NCBI RefSeq assembly: GCF_003412465.1
Contig: NZ_QTJV01000018.1
Location: forward strand, 59,578-123,577
From: Chitinophaga silvisoli
GTDB lineage: Bacteria; Bacteroidota; Bacteroidia; Chitinophagales; Chitinophagaceae
Direction: 5' to 3'
DNA: 64,000 bases
A program made the translations under genes and the position numbers. The notes below the pieces were generated by a model. The model searched no databases. It saw only the letters and a list, made by a program, of their open reading frames with translations, and had not been told where the DNA came from. The stretch's first letter is position 1, and each line of letters starts with the position of its first letter. Of this stretch, positions 1-10,136 are shown piece after piece.

Positions 1-214
1 TGTCTGGTTCCATCGTTATTATGTCAGTACCTCCGTTACTTTGTCACCCATTCCTTTAAGATGACATTAACCTTTCATATAATAATCTGTTAAAGTAATA
101 ATAGCACTGGCTGAATGAACCACCTGCCCCCTTAAATTTGTATCAGAGGCACTAAAATTGTTATATTCCTTATATCAATATTTTTACTTTCAAAAAACCT
201 AAACACAAAAGAAT

Positions 215-1753
215 ATGAAATTCCGGCAAATTGCGGCAACTGTTCTAATCAGCGCGGCCACTGCCTTTGCCAGCGTATTTGTTTACAGCAAATTTCAGCC
301 CCGGCAGGCAGGTCCCTATCAAAATGGATCAGACAACATTCCAGTAAACTATACCAGCTACATGCCTGGTACGGAAAACAGAAACATTACACCACCTACT
401 GACTTTTCCCAGGCAGCCAAACTGGCTGTTCCAGGAGTCGTGCACATTAAGACTAAAATTAATCCCCGCCAGGTATCAAACAACCTGCAAAGAAGAAGAA
501 GTGTGCTCGAAGACCTCTTCGGCGATGATTTCTTCGGCGATGAATTCCAGGGTGGCGGTGGCGGACGTAAATATTATGTGCCGGGCCAGATGGCTTCCGG
601 CTCCGGTGTACTCATTTCTGACGATGGTTATATCGTGACCAACAACCACGTAGTAGATGACGCGGACGAAATTACCGTTACGCTCAACGACTACAAGACT
701 TACAAGGCAAAAGTGATCGGTACCGATCCTAATACCGACCTCGCAGTGATAAAAGTAGACGCGAAGAACCTGCCTTACCTCCTGTATGGCAACTCTGATG
801 ACGTTGAGATTGGTCAGTGGGTACTTGCCATCGGTTATCCATTAAACCTGGAAACCACTGTGACAGCGGGTATCGTGAGTGCGAAGGCCCGTTCTATCGG
901 TATCAATAAACAAGCTAAGAGAAATGCTATCGAGTCCTTCATTCAGACGGATGCTGCTGTAAACCAGGGTAACAGTGGTGGTGCACTGATCAATACCGCA
1001 GGTGAACTGATTGGTATTAACTCCGCCATCGCCTCTCCTACCGGTGCATATGCAGGTTACTCCTACGCCATACCGGTGAACCTGGTGAAGAAAGTGGTGA
1101 ATGATATCATGAAGTATGGTAACGTACAGCGTGCTTACCTGGGGATCAGATACCAGGATCCTAACAGCATTCCCGAGGAGAAATGGAAAGATTATGGGGT
1201 AAGAAGGGATGTGAATGGTGTGGTGGTGACTGATGTAGTAGCCAGTGGTGCGGCAGCTGATGCAGGCATTCAGAAAGGAGACGTGATCACAGGTATCAAC
1301 GGTATCAATACACCCTCTATTCCACAGATGACTGAGCAGATTGCCAGGTATAAACCAGGTGATAAGATCAGTATCAGCTACCTCCGTAATGATAAAGCAC
1401 GTACGGCCAATGCAGTGCTGAAGAACATAGATGGTAATACCAATATAGTAAAAGCAACCGTGATCGATGCGCTGGGCGCGGATCTGGTGACACTGGAAAA
1501 AGGTGATGCAGCGAAGATCGGTATACGTGGCGGTATCTATGTAGACAACATCAGCAGTGGTATACTGAAGAAACAAACGAACATGAAGCCTTCTTTTATT
1601 ATTATGAAAGCAGGTGATCAGGCGGTAACTTCAGTAGAACAACTGAGAAGCATTCTTGAAAAACAGAAGAAGGTGCAGTTGGAAGGTGTATATCCTGAGC
1701 TGAATGGTGTGTACTATTACAATATTGATTTGACGAATGGTACTGATTTTTAA
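215..1753 (+). CDS. htrA: HtrA/Deg-family trypsin-like serine protease with PDZ domain
   Basis: Envelope protease/chaperone of the S1C (HtrA/DegP) family, expected to degrade or refold damaged proteins in the periplasm. Residues ~5-24 are a signal peptide or membrane anchor. A Gly run (113-117) lies where the regulatory LA loop of the family usually is. The protease core (~70-300) shows a full catalytic triad: H145 in TNNHVV, D175 in NTDLAVIKV and S254 in GNSGGA. PDZ1 follows at ~310-410 (begins YLGIRY) and a weaker second PDZ-like segment ends the 512-residue protein, a normal length for the family. It is a single-gene unit with its own terminator, convergent with the LytTR regulator gene. 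Family assignment is very secure; the substrate is unknown. Confidence 0.96.
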   Translation: MKFRQIAATVLISAATAFASVFVYSKFQPRQAGPYQNGSDNIPVNYTSYMPGTENRNITPPTDFSQAAKLAVPGVVHIKTKINPRQVSNNLQRRRSVLEDLFGDDFFGDEFQGGGGGRKYYVPGQMASGSGVLISDDGYIVTNNHVVDDADEITVTLNDYKTYKAKVIGTDPNTDLAVIKVDAKNLPYLLYGNSDDVEIGQWVLAIGYPLNLETTVTAGIVSAKARSIGINKQAKRNAIESFIQTDAAVNQGNSGGALINTAGELIGINSAIASPTGAYAGYSYAIPVNLVKKVVNDIMKYGNVQRAYLGIRYQDPNSIPEEKWKDYGVRRDVNGVVVTDVVASGAAADAGIQKGDVITGINGINTPSIPQMTEQIARYKPGDKISISYLRNDKARTANAVLKNIDGNTNIVKATVIDALGADLVTLEKGDAAKIGIRGGIYVDNISSGILKKQTNMKPSFIIMKAGDQAVTSVEQLRSILEKQKKVQLEGVYPELNGVYYYNIDLTNGTDF

Positions 1754-1794
1754 TGAGCGTTTTTCATATAGGTTTATAAGTTAAGGAAAAGAAG

Positions 1795-1828
1795 AGCCCT
1801 GGTTGAGAGACCGGGGCTTTATTATTTA
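1795..1828 (+). terminator. Rho-independent terminator of the htrA gene
   Basis: An 8-bp stem (AGCCCTGG against CCGGGGCT, one G-T pair) is followed by TTATTATTT, 40 bases after the protease stop codon. Confidence 0.75.
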
Positions 1829-1841
1829 TTCTTTTAAAACA

Positions 1842-1875
1842 AAAATGCCCGGCTATTCGCCGGGCATTTTCTATT
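1842..1875. terminator. Bidirectional terminator between convergent htrA and LytTR genes
   Basis: A 12-bp perfect stem (AAAATGCCCGGC / GCCGGGCATTTT) with a 5-base loop has A/T runs on both sides, so it can serve both convergent transcripts. It touches the 3' end of the regulator gene. Confidence 0.85.
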
Positions 1876-2635
1876 ATAAGTTTATGACTCCTTTTAATTG
1901 TGCGAAGAACTCATCTTTCTTCCTGGAGCTGATTGGTATATTCTTCTGATCACTCATGACGACTGCCGTTCCCAATCCTTTTATAATCTTTACAATGTGA
2001 TGGATATTAATCAGGAATGACTTGTGCACCCTGTAAAACCCTTTATCACTCAGCATCTCCTCATACTCTTTCAGTGACTTGGAGATCAGGTGCGAGACAT
2101 TATTGATCAACTGAATCTTCGTATAACTATCAAACGCCTCACAATAAATGATATCTTTCAGGTCTATCACGTTATACCCATCATTCACCGGGATCACAAT
2201 TTTAGAGAAGGCGTTGTCATTGTTCTTTACATAGTCTTTCAGGATAGATGCCAGTTCATTCAGTCTTCCCTTCTTGCTCTTCTTCACTTTTTCCAATGCG
2301 TCTTCTACCTCACTCACCTTGATAGGCTTGAGCAGATAGTCTAATGCGGCAAACTTGATTGCCTGTAAAGCATATTCCTGAAACGCAGTGATGAAGATGA
2401 CTTCGAAGTTCAGCACAGGGAACATTTCCAATAACTGGAATCCATTATGTGGCGGCATTTCAATATCCAGAAACAATACATCGATCTGGGTATTTTTGAG
2501 CATTTCCGCCGCGTCATGAATGTTCTGCGCCTCCCCGACTACCGTAACATCCTTACAGTAATTTTCAAGAATATTTCGCAAAATATGGATGTTGCGGACT
2601 TCATCGTCTACGATCGCAGCTTTTATATTACTCAT
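1874..2635 (-). CDS. LytTR-family response regulator
   Basis: Two-component response regulator: receiver domain (~4-120) with acidic pocket D10/D11, phosphoacceptor D57 (LFLDIEMP) and conserved K103 (LLKPIK), then a LytTR DNA-binding domain (~145-250). Total length of 253 residues is typical. Its ATG overlaps the stop codon of the upstream sensor kinase by four bases (ATGA), so the two genes are translationally coupled and form one signalling pair. LytTR regulators bind direct repeats upstream of target promoters. Targets cannot be read from this window. Confidence 0.96.
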   Translation of the reverse strand: MSNIKAAIVDDEVRNIHILRNILENYCKDVTVVGEAQNIHDAAEMLKNTQIDVLFLDIEMPPHNGFQLLEMFPVLNFEVIFITAFQEYALQAIKFAALDYLLKPIKVSEVEDALEKVKKSKKGRLNELASILKDYVKNNDNAFSKIVIPVNDGYNVIDLKDIIYCEAFDSYTKIQLINNVSHLISKSLKEYEEMLSDKGFYRVHKSFLINIHHIVKIIKGLGTAVVMSDQKNIPISSRKKDEFFAQLKGVINL

Positions 2636-5550
2636 AACATCTTAACAATGGGAATCAGAATTTCAACGAGCGTACCCTCTTTATTGCCGAAACCTGACTT
2701 AAATTTATCAATAATTTCTAACTTTCCAACATTTCCATTAAAAGATTTTATAATCTGCAACCGCTCCCGGATCACGCTCAGCGCTGTAGATTCGTGCTTT
2801 ACGAGGCGTCCGCTCTTCAATTCATTGGCCCTGTCCCAACCAATTCCATCATCATCTACGGAGCAGTATAACATGTCTCCCTTCAGCATCAGTTTCACCT
2901 CCAGGTGCCCGCTGCCGTTCTTTGGAGCCAGGCCATGCTTGATCGCGTTCTCCACGATCGGCTGGATAATCATAGGGGGTATGTAGATCGTATAATCCTT
3001 CAATGCATCCTGCAACGCAAAGTTGTAGGTAAATACATTTGCAAATCTAATCTTCTCCAACTCAATATAACGGGTAAGGAAGGCAATTTCTTCGTCAAGG
3101 GAGATATAAGACTTCCTGGAATTATTGAGCATCTGCCGCATCAGGGTGGCAAAATCCGCGAGGAAATTGAGCGCCTGCTTTTCTTCTTTCTCCATGATCA
3201 GGTGCTGTACGCTGTTCAGGGAGTTGAATATAAAGTGTGGATTCATCTGGTTGGTCAGGGCTTTGGCTTCCAGTTCAGCGATTCTCCTGTTGTATTCTGT
3301 TTTCCGTTTCTCCCCGTCTTTGAACCGCAGGAAGATATAACGGAGTATAAACGCCACCAGCAACAATGCCAGCAATATCACGATTCCCCTTGCCCACCAT
3401 TCCTGGTACCAGCGCGGTAGTATGGTCACCGTAATGGCTACCGGCTGGCTCCATTCACTCTTATACTTCCTGGCCCTGATCTGCAATTCGTAAGTATCCG
3501 GCTGCAGGTCTGGGAAAGGTACGATATTGGACATGGTCGTGATCCATCCACTGCTTGTATCGCTGGAAAAATTGTATTGATACTCTACCAGATCGGGCAA
3601 ATCATAGGCAATTGCCCCAAATTCCACTTCGAATGAAGCTTTGCGCTGGTACAATAGGGTAATCTTTTTAGCGGGCAGGAAGGTACTGTCGCCGTACCTG
3701 ATATGACTTAAGTATACCGGAGGTGGCACGGTATCTACGGGCATATTCTTGTCGTTGAAATAACTGAGGCCGTTGGATGTAGCGATGTACAAGACCCCGT
3801 GCTGGTAATAGACTCCCCGGGTATCGTCGCTCATCAGGCCATCATTGCTGGTGATGTTCCTGATCAGGGTCTGGGTATGTACGTCAATGACAGATACTCC
3901 CTTGTTGGTCGATACATACAATCTGCCTACGCCATCATAATATAGTTGCTGGCAGATGTCGCTCACCAGCTTATCTGCCGAGCCAATATGCTTTACTACC
4001 CGGTTGTTTTTCAGCACATACAGGCCCTGGTCAGCCGTACCGATCCAGAGGTAGCCATCTATATACTTCAGGTCTTTGACAGGTTGGTGCAGTTCCACCT
4101 CTGTACCCGGAATCACCACTTTGGCAGATCCGTCTTTGCCATAGAACAAGCCGGAACCTGTACCCACATAATAAGAGGAGTCACTGACGCTGGCGACAGA
4201 AGTAATCTGCACATCGGGTACCTCTACTGAATAGTTCTCACCTATCACCTGGTCTTTGGACACTGCCCTGATGCTTCCATCGGGTCCTACGTCCATGTCC
4301 TTCATATTCTTGATAGGCCGGAGTACAGACACCCGCTGCTGCAGGGTGTTGAAGGTAAAGAGTCCATTGTCTGCACCGATCAGGATTTCATTGTCCTTAT
4401 AAGGTAAAATGCTGAGGATACTGTTGCGGCCACTGGTAGTATCCAGGTTGAAGCGCCGGATATTGTTGTTGCTGTCAATTGTATTGAGCACGCCTGCATT
4501 CTGGCCTACCAGCAGGATACCGGTTTTACGGTCTTTGCAGATGCTGAAGATGGAGTGGGAAAATAGTCCGTTTGTATTATCGAGATAATTAAAGTAAAAA
4601 TTTTTGTAAGGGATATTATACACGCCGTCACCGAAGGTAGTGATCCAGATGTTGCCATCCCTGTCTTTCAATATAGAGGTGATGTAGTGATTGTCGAGCA
4701 GCTTGGTAATGTGGCGTGCTCCTTTGAAAAAGTCTTTCAGGTAGTACAGTGCACGCGGGGTACCGATCCACAGGTTATCGTTATCCAGGCATACATTACT
4801 GATTTCATCGTTGATGCCCCAGTCGGGACCATTGAAGAAACAGGTAGCTTCTTTATTGTTGTAGGTATAAATTGCATTTTTGAGAATGACGATCGGGTTC
4901 TTTCTGATTCTGCCAATGAACACATCATCATCTGCCGGGTATGGGGAAGAAAGGAAAATCTTTATTGCAGGGTTATTGATATCTTTCAGGGTACCGAGGT
5001 TGAAATAATTCTGGAGGGGCTTGAAGATGGTATCATTGCGCAGGAAGTAGAAAAGATCGGTGCGGCCCTGCTTATATTCTGTTCTCATGCCGCTGTAGCG
5101 GATAATCCTGCTGTCTGTATTGAGGAACCATATAAAGCCTGCATAATCTTCGAACATGTACTGCATATACTGTCCGTGAGAATCGATCCGCAGCGAGGAA
5201 TCATTGGCACCCGAGTGAATCTCGTAATTGAAGTAAAAGGAGGGTAATCCATTCAGGGTAGAGAACCACACTCTCCCTTTGGAATCGGCTGACAGCCGTA
5301 CGACATCATTATCTGTCAGGCCATCTTTCTTGGCATAGTTACGGAAGCGTTTTCCGTCGAATTTACTGACACCTGTGGGGGTGGCGAACCAGATAAAACC
5401 TTCCTTATCCTGCACGGCGGTATACACAGTAGCATTGGCCAGACCGTCTTTTACATTATAGTTGCGGATCATGAGGCCCTGTGCCGATGCGAGTTCGCAC
5501 AAGCACACAGTCAACAGTATCCAACATAATATGTAGCGGACTGCAGGCAT
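2632..5550 (-). CDS. Sensor histidine kinase with ligand-binding beta-propeller, Y_Y_Y and His_kinase domains
   Basis: A 972-residue one-piece sensor with an N-terminal signal peptide. About 25 to 620 is a series of Reg_prop-type propeller repeats (recurring GLTDNDV/IWIGT-like strands), followed by a Y_Y_Y domain (~640-710). One membrane helix follows at ~722-742, then a cytoplasmic LytS-type His_kinase domain with H772 (NPHFIFNSL) and N-box N868 (QPIVENAIKHG). The propeller lies outside the cytoplasmic membrane and probably senses an extracellular ligand. Unlike hybrid sensors of this architecture, its regulator is separate: the LytTR gene overlapping its stop by four bases. Confidence 0.95.
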   Translation of the reverse strand: MPAVRYILCWILLTVCLCELASAQGLMIRNYNVKDGLANATVYTAVQDKEGFIWFATPTGVSKFDGKRFRNYAKKDGLTDNDVVRLSADSKGRVWFSTLNGLPSFYFNYEIHSGANDSSLRIDSHGQYMQYMFEDYAGFIWFLNTDSRIIRYSGMRTEYKQGRTDLFYFLRNDTIFKPLQNYFNLGTLKDINNPAIKIFLSSPYPADDDVFIGRIRKNPIVILKNAIYTYNNKEATCFFNGPDWGINDEISNVCLDNDNLWIGTPRALYYLKDFFKGARHITKLLDNHYITSILKDRDGNIWITTFGDGVYNIPYKNFYFNYLDNTNGLFSHSIFSICKDRKTGILLVGQNAGVLNTIDSNNNIRRFNLDTTSGRNSILSILPYKDNEILIGADNGLFTFNTLQQRVSVLRPIKNMKDMDVGPDGSIRAVSKDQVIGENYSVEVPDVQITSVASVSDSSYYVGTGSGLFYGKDGSAKVVIPGTEVELHQPVKDLKYIDGYLWIGTADQGLYVLKNNRVVKHIGSADKLVSDICQQLYYDGVGRLYVSTNKGVSVIDVHTQTLIRNITSNDGLMSDDTRGVYYQHGVLYIATSNGLSYFNDKNMPVDTVPPPVYLSHIRYGDSTFLPAKKITLLYQRKASFEVEFGAIAYDLPDLVEYQYNFSSDTSSGWITTMSNIVPFPDLQPDTYELQIRARKYKSEWSQPVAITVTILPRWYQEWWARGIVILLALLLVAFILRYIFLRFKDGEKRKTEYNRRIAELEAKALTNQMNPHFIFNSLNSVQHLIMEKEEKQALNFLADFATLMRQMLNNSRKSYISLDEEIAFLTRYIELEKIRFANVFTYNFALQDALKDYTIYIPPMIIQPIVENAIKHGLAPKNGSGHLEVKLMLKGDMLYCSVDDDGIGWDRANELKSGRLVKHESTALSVIRERLQIIKSFNGNVGKLEIIDKFKSGFGNKEGTLVEILIPIVKML

Positions 5551-5585
5551 GAATAAGGTCAGATTTTATGGATTATGTAACCTAA

Positions 5586-5623
5586 GGGAAGCAGGACTGA
5601 TCTGGCGGATCAGCCCTGCTCCC
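5586..5623. other. Strong hairpin between proS and the sensor kinase gene
   Basis: Nested arms GGGAAGCAGG/CCTGCTCCC and CTGATC/GATCAG form a long imperfect stem. No clear T-run follows on either strand. It could still act as a terminator for the minus-strand proS transcript or as an mRNA-stabilising or leader structure of the kinase gene. Confidence 0.4.
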
Positions 5624-5681
5624 GGAATATCTCTGAGCAGAGGAGTTAACAGGTCGTAATCCGGCCTTATCAACTCATCAA

Positions 5682-7157
5682 TTAATAAGCTCTCGCGAAT
5701 AATACACGCTGTGTAGAAGGTTTACCAGTCAGGATGCAGGTACCGGCTTCCTGAGGATTGTTCAAAGGAATACAACGAATGGTAGCCTTTGTACGCTCTT
5801 TGATCTTTTCTTCTGTTTCAGTAGTGCCATCCCAGTGTGCGGAGATGAAACCACCTTTTTCGTCCAGCAGTTTTTCAAATTCTTCCATCGTGTTGGCAGG
5901 TGTGATGTGCTCATCACGATAGGCTTTCGCCTTATTGTACATCTGCGTCTGGATTTCTTCCAGCAATGTGCCGATGTAAGCACCCAGGCCATCGAGTGAC
6001 TGACTGGATTTCTCTTTGGAGTCGCGGCGCGCTACTTCTGCTACATTGTTTTCCAGGTCTCTTGCACCGATAGCGATACGTACAGGCACTCCTTTCATTT
6101 CATACTCTGCAAACTTCCAGCCAGGACGGTTGTTATCTGCATCATCGTATTTTACACGGATACCCTGCGCTTTCAGATCATTCATGATCTCATTTACTTT
6201 CGCATCGATCTTTTCTTTCTGCTCTGCACCTTTATAAATAGGTACGATGACTACCTGCAGCGGAGCAATGCGGGGAGGCAGGATCAGACCATCGTCATCA
6301 CTGTGTGCCATCACCAGGGCACCAATCAGGCGGGTAGATACCCCCCATGAAGTGGCCCATACATGTTCCAGCTTATTTTCCTTGTTGGTGAAAGTTACGT
6401 CAAATACCTTAGCAAAATTCTGGCCAAGGAAGTGAGAAGTACCTGCCTGCAATGCCTTACCATCCTGCATCAGTGCTTCGATACAATAAGTATCCAGGGC
6501 ACCGGCAAAACGCTCAGCAGGAGATTTCACCCCTCTTACAACAGGCAGCGCCATATAGTTTTCTGCGAAGTCAGCGTATACTTCCAGCATCTGTACAGTT
6601 TCTGCAATCGCTTCTTCAGCAGTTGCATGGGCGGTATGCCCTTCCTGCCAAAGGAATTCTGCGGTACGCAGGAACAAACGGGTACGCATCTCCCAGCGCA
6701 CAACGTTTGCCCACTGGTTGATGAGCAATGGCAGGTCGCGGTAAGACTTGATCCAGTCTTTATATGTATTCCAGATAATTGTTTCGGAGGTTGGGCGTAC
6801 GATCAGCTCTTCTTCCAGCTTTGCAGCGGGATCTACCACTACACCGGGGCCATCAGGATTTTTCATGAGCCTGTGGTGAGTGACCACTGCACATTCCTTG
6901 GCAAAACCCTCTACATGATCTTCTTCCTTGCTCAGGAAGCTTTTGGGGATGAATAAGGGAAAGTAAGCATTCTGATGCCCTGTATCTTTGAATTTCCTGT
7001 CCAGTACATCGCGCATGCCTTCCCAGAGCGCAAAACCATAAGGCTTGATGACCATGCATCCTCTTACGGCAGAATAATCGGCTAAACCGCCCTTTAGAAT
7101 CAAATCATTATACCACTGTGAATAGTCGTCGGAACGGGCCGTGATCTCTTTACTCAT
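5682..7157 (-). CDS. proS: Proline--tRNA ligase (class II, archaeal/eukaryotic-type short form)
   Basis: Charges tRNA-Pro with proline in the cytoplasm. Class II synthetase signatures are visible: motif 2 region RWEMRTR...FLWQEGHTAH (about 154-177), RPTSE (121-125) in the substrate pocket, then a C-terminal anticodon-binding domain (~290-400) and the extra C-terminal zinc-type domain of the ProS type 3 family. At 491 residues it lacks the editing insertion of the long bacterial type. It ends in the characteristic aromatic tail (ARAY). The ATG at 7157 is the only reasonable start. Transcribed alone, divergent from the Gly/Tyr-rich lipoprotein gene. Confidence 0.97.
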   Translation of the reverse strand: MSKEITARSDDYSQWYNDLILKGGLADYSAVRGCMVIKPYGFALWEGMRDVLDRKFKDTGHQNAYFPLFIPKSFLSKEEDHVEGFAKECAVVTHHRLMKNPDGPGVVVDPAAKLEEELIVRPTSETIIWNTYKDWIKSYRDLPLLINQWANVVRWEMRTRLFLRTAEFLWQEGHTAHATAEEAIAETVQMLEVYADFAENYMALPVVRGVKSPAERFAGALDTYCIEALMQDGKALQAGTSHFLGQNFAKVFDVTFTNKENKLEHVWATSWGVSTRLIGALVMAHSDDDGLILPPRIAPLQVVIVPIYKGAEQKEKIDAKVNEIMNDLKAQGIRVKYDDADNNRPGWKFAEYEMKGVPVRIAIGARDLENNVAEVARRDSKEKSSQSLDGLGAYIGTLLEEIQTQMYNKAKAYRDEHITPANTMEEFEKLLDEKGGFISAHWDGTTETEEKIKERTKATIRCIPLNNPQEAGTCILTGKPSTQRVLFARAY

Positions 7158-7434
7158 TTAAAATCTGATTATATAATTGTCGATTATTTTACTGAATTAC
7201 AAGCTATTACACAAACTTGTCCAAAACATTATATTTAATTACATATTTTGGCTTAATATTTGTACTAAATATATTACCAAAAGGTAAAATGTCACAAACC
7301 TACATGAAAATCAGAAACGTGCAAATAGTTTAGGAAAATATTATGAGCGGTTGAGTAATCTTGTAACGTTTACCGACATTTGAACGTTTAAATAGTGTAA
7401 ATTTATAGTGTAATTCAGGCTAAAAATTCCGACA

Positions 7435-8415
7435 ATGAAATCAGCTCCTTACCTTGCTGTACTAACGCTAATGATATTAAGTAGCTGTTCGTCAGCATAT
7501 AAAACCACACAAACACCGGATGATGTATATTATTCTCCGAGAGTTAAACCCACTTATGCTTCTTCAAATAATAATAACCGGGATGATAACGTTTCATATA
7601 CCGATAGTGAAGATGGGGGTACATACGTTAACTACGATGATGACCAGGGGGATTATGCACGTCGCTTAAGTCTGTTCAACAGCAGCTATTCCGGCGGTTT
7701 CTATGATTATTATGGCACACCTGGTGTTTATTCCAGCATGTATGCCAATCCATACTATGGTTATGGCTATGGTAGCTCCTTCAGCTTAGGCTTTGGGTAT
7801 GGTTATCCTTACTATGGTTCTGCATTCAGCCTTGGCTTCGGCTTCGGTTACCCATATTACGGCGGTTTCTACGATCCATGGTACTATCCTTACTATGGTT
7901 ACGGCTACGGTTATGGTTATCCATATTACGGTGGCTACTATGGTGGCGGTTACTATGGTCATGGTGGTTACTATACCGGCTACAGACGTGCTACACGTAA
8001 CACCGCGTTTTCCTCAGGATCAACAGGTGGCCGTTTAGTAGGTAGTGGCTCAACAGGTGGCCGTACCAGAAATACAGACTTCCGTCCAAGCAGGGTAGTG
8101 GATAACGGTTCCGGCAACAGTGGTGGTCGTATGTCTAATGGTGGTAGCCGCAGCGACAATGGTTCTTACCAGCCAAGACGTACCTTCTCCCCTTCTTCCG
8201 GAGAGCGTACTACAGTGGATAATGGCGGTGGTTCACGTGGTGGTTATACACCAGCCAGGTCATATTCACCTCCTCAACAGTCTCAGCCTACTTATCAGCC
8301 ACAGCGTTCTTATACACCGGCTCCATCTTATACCCCTAGCCGCGGCGGTGGTGGTGGTTCCTTTGGTGGTGGCGGCGGCGGTGGTCGCGTAGGCGGTGGC
8401 AGAGGCCGTAACTAA
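7435..8415 (+). CDS. Gly/Tyr-rich outer-envelope lipoprotein (hypothetical)
   Basis: Function unknown. Signal peptide with lipobox ending LSSC makes C18 the predicted lipidated residue. Residues ~80-190 are a low-complexity tract of YGYGY, YPYYGG and FGFGY units, and the C-terminal third is Ser/Gly/Arg/Pro-rich with repeats such as GSTGGR and poly-Gly (GGGGG). Such proteins are common in Chitinophagaceae and are thought to sit in the envelope or at the cell surface; that is inference. The open frames on other strands here are shadows of the repeats. Confidence 0.8.
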   Translation: MKSAPYLAVLTLMILSSCSSAYKTTQTPDDVYYSPRVKPTYASSNNNNRDDNVSYTDSEDGGTYVNYDDDQGDYARRLSLFNSSYSGGFYDYYGTPGVYSSMYANPYYGYGYGSSFSLGFGYGYPYYGSAFSLGFGFGYPYYGGFYDPWYYPYYGYGYGYGYPYYGGYYGGGYYGHGGYYTGYRRATRNTAFSSGSTGGRLVGSGSTGGRTRNTDFRPSRVVDNGSGNSGGRMSNGGSRSDNGSYQPRRTFSPSSGERTTVDNGGGSRGGYTPARSYSPPQQSQPTYQPQRSYTPAPSYTPSRGGGGGSFGGGGGGGRVGGGRGRN

Positions 8416-8454
8416 ATTTTACAAATGATTTGATCATTGATATTCTTAAAAATC

Positions 8455-8485
8455 TACCCTGGTCAAATAGGCCGGGGTATTTTTT
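8455..8485 (+). terminator. Rho-independent terminator after the lipoprotein gene
   Basis: Stem TACCCTGG / CCGGGGTA followed directly by TTTTTT, 40 bases beyond the stop codon and before the outer-membrane gene at 8504. Confidence 0.8.
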
Positions 8486-8503
8486 AACCCTTAATTCTAC
8501 CAT

Positions 8504-10084
8504 ATGATGAAAAGAATGGTGTTAGCCATTGCTATGACAGGAGCCTGTATTTCACTTCAGGCACAGAACATTGACGACGCTTTACGTTTCAGCAGCGGCG
8601 CTCCTTCCGGATCTGCCCGTGCACAAGCAGTGGGTGGAGCCCAGGGGGCCCTGGGTGGGGAAGCCTCCTCTATGTATATAAATCCTGCTACTGTAGGTTT
8701 CTTCAGAACCAGTGACTTCTCCTTTACCATCGGTGTACCTTCTATATCCTCCACCGGAACATACCAGAAAGAATCTGCCAGTGATTCCAGGACTAACCTG
8801 AATATCTCAAACGCAACCCTCATCTGGGGTGGCAAAAGAAAGAAACCGGGGAGCAAATGGCAGAACTTCAGTGGCGGTATTGGGATCAACCGTACGTACA
8901 ACTTTAACCAGCGTACTTATTATACAGGCGAAATCAGCAACTCTTCCCTGTCTTTAAACTATTACCTGGCGGCAGATGCAGCAGGCATTACCAATCCTAA
9001 TGCACAGCTGGGAGGAGATCCTGATCAGACCATCCTGGCACATTCCTCCGCACTTGCCTACCAGACTTACCTGATCAATCCTGTTAAAAATTCAGACGGT
9101 TCTTTTGCAGGTACATTCTATTCCGCAGCTGAAGGGGTAGACAACAGTGTGAAAGTTCGCCAGGAGAGCACCAGCTTTGAAAGAGGCGGTAATACTGAAT
9201 TTGCCGGTACATTCGGTGCAAACTATAATGATAAGTTCTATATCGGTGGTGGGGTAGGTGTTCCAAACATCCAGTACAGGAGAGACCTGACCTGGAGAGA
9301 AACAAACACCAATACCGTAGCTACGGACCTCAACTACTTCACGACAACTGAATTCCTGAGAACATATGGTACAGGTGTGAACGCGAAACTGGGTGTGATC
9401 TACAGGCCTGTTCGTTCCTTAAGCCTGGGTGCAACCGTACACTCACCATCCTGGATGTGGCTCACAGATGAGTATTCTACCGATATGACCACTTCTACGA
9501 AGAGCAATGGTATCAATTCATTCTCTTCCCGCGATAGCCGTTATGATGGACTGGACGATGAGTCTAAATACACCATCCGGACTCCATGGAAAGGTATCCT
9601 GAGTGCGACTTACCTGTTTGCACCATCTGCTGACACCCGTAAGCCTACAGGTTTTATCTCCTTCGATTATGAATATGTAGACTACGCTTCCATGCACTTC
9701 CGCTTTAAAAACCACGACGGTTATGACCGTGAAACTGAAACGGATAGAAACAATGGTATTAAAGATACCTACCAGGCAGCTTCCAATTTCCGCGTAGGTG
9801 GTGAGTTGAAACTGCATACCATTGCGCTCCGCCTGGGTTATTCCTACTATGGCAGCCCTTATAAACTGAGCAGCATGGACGGTGCACGCTCTTACTACTC
9901 CGGTGGTATCGGCTACCGTAACAATGGTTTCTATGTGGATCTTGCATTCATCTATGGTTCTTCTACCAATTATGTACAGCCATATACTATGCTGGCTAAT
10001 AACATGGGTTATGTAACCCCTGCAGCAGCCCAGATAGAAAAGCATTCTTATACAGGCTTAGCCACTTTTGGATGGAAATTCTAA
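8504..10084 (+). CDS. FadL/OmpP1-like outer membrane transport protein
   Basis: Predicted outer-membrane beta-barrel of 526 residues. Signal peptide (~1-20, cleavage after LQA) is followed by the segment SARAQAVGGAQGALGGEASS that typifies FadL/PorV-like barrels, where the chain enters the barrel lumen. Alternating amphipathic strands then run to the C-terminal aromatic residue (GWKF), as required for BAM recognition. Likely role is uptake of hydrophobic or other small molecules. The start could also be the adjacent ATG three bases on. Own promoter inferred because a terminator lies just upstream. Confidence 0.85.
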   Translation: MMKRMVLAIAMTGACISLQAQNIDDALRFSSGAPSGSARAQAVGGAQGALGGEASSMYINPATVGFFRTSDFSFTIGVPSISSTGTYQKESASDSRTNLNISNATLIWGGKRKKPGSKWQNFSGGIGINRTYNFNQRTYYTGEISNSSLSLNYYLAADAAGITNPNAQLGGDPDQTILAHSSALAYQTYLINPVKNSDGSFAGTFYSAAEGVDNSVKVRQESTSFERGGNTEFAGTFGANYNDKFYIGGGVGVPNIQYRRDLTWRETNTNTVATDLNYFTTTEFLRTYGTGVNAKLGVIYRPVRSLSLGATVHSPSWMWLTDEYSTDMTTSTKSNGINSFSSRDSRYDGLDDESKYTIRTPWKGILSATYLFAPSADTRKPTGFISFDYEYVDYASMHFRFKNHDGYDRETETDRNNGIKDTYQAASNFRVGGELKLHTIALRLGYSYYGSPYKLSSMDGARSYYSGGIGYRNNGFYVDLAFIYGSSTNYVQPYTMLANNMGYVTPAAAQIEKHSYTGLATFGWKF

Positions 10085-10104
10085 AGATTATTATAAAAAA
10101 GAAA

Positions 10105-10136
10105 AAGGGTGGGGCTATAGTCCCACCCTTTTTTTT
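10105..10136. terminator. Bidirectional terminator shared by the FadL-like gene and miaA
   Basis: Nine-bp perfect stem AAGGGTGGG / CCCACCCTT with A-run before and T8 after. It overlaps the last codons of miaA on the opposite strand, so both convergent transcripts can use it. Confidence 0.88.

Noticed and set aside
842..1576. 244-codon frame opposite htrA
   Set aside because: Shadow of a strong coding gene; Cys/His/Ile-rich composition with no domain.
7793..8392. Overlapping plus-strand frames in the Gly/Tyr-rich gene
   Set aside because: Repeat-derived shadows in other frames of the lipoprotein gene.
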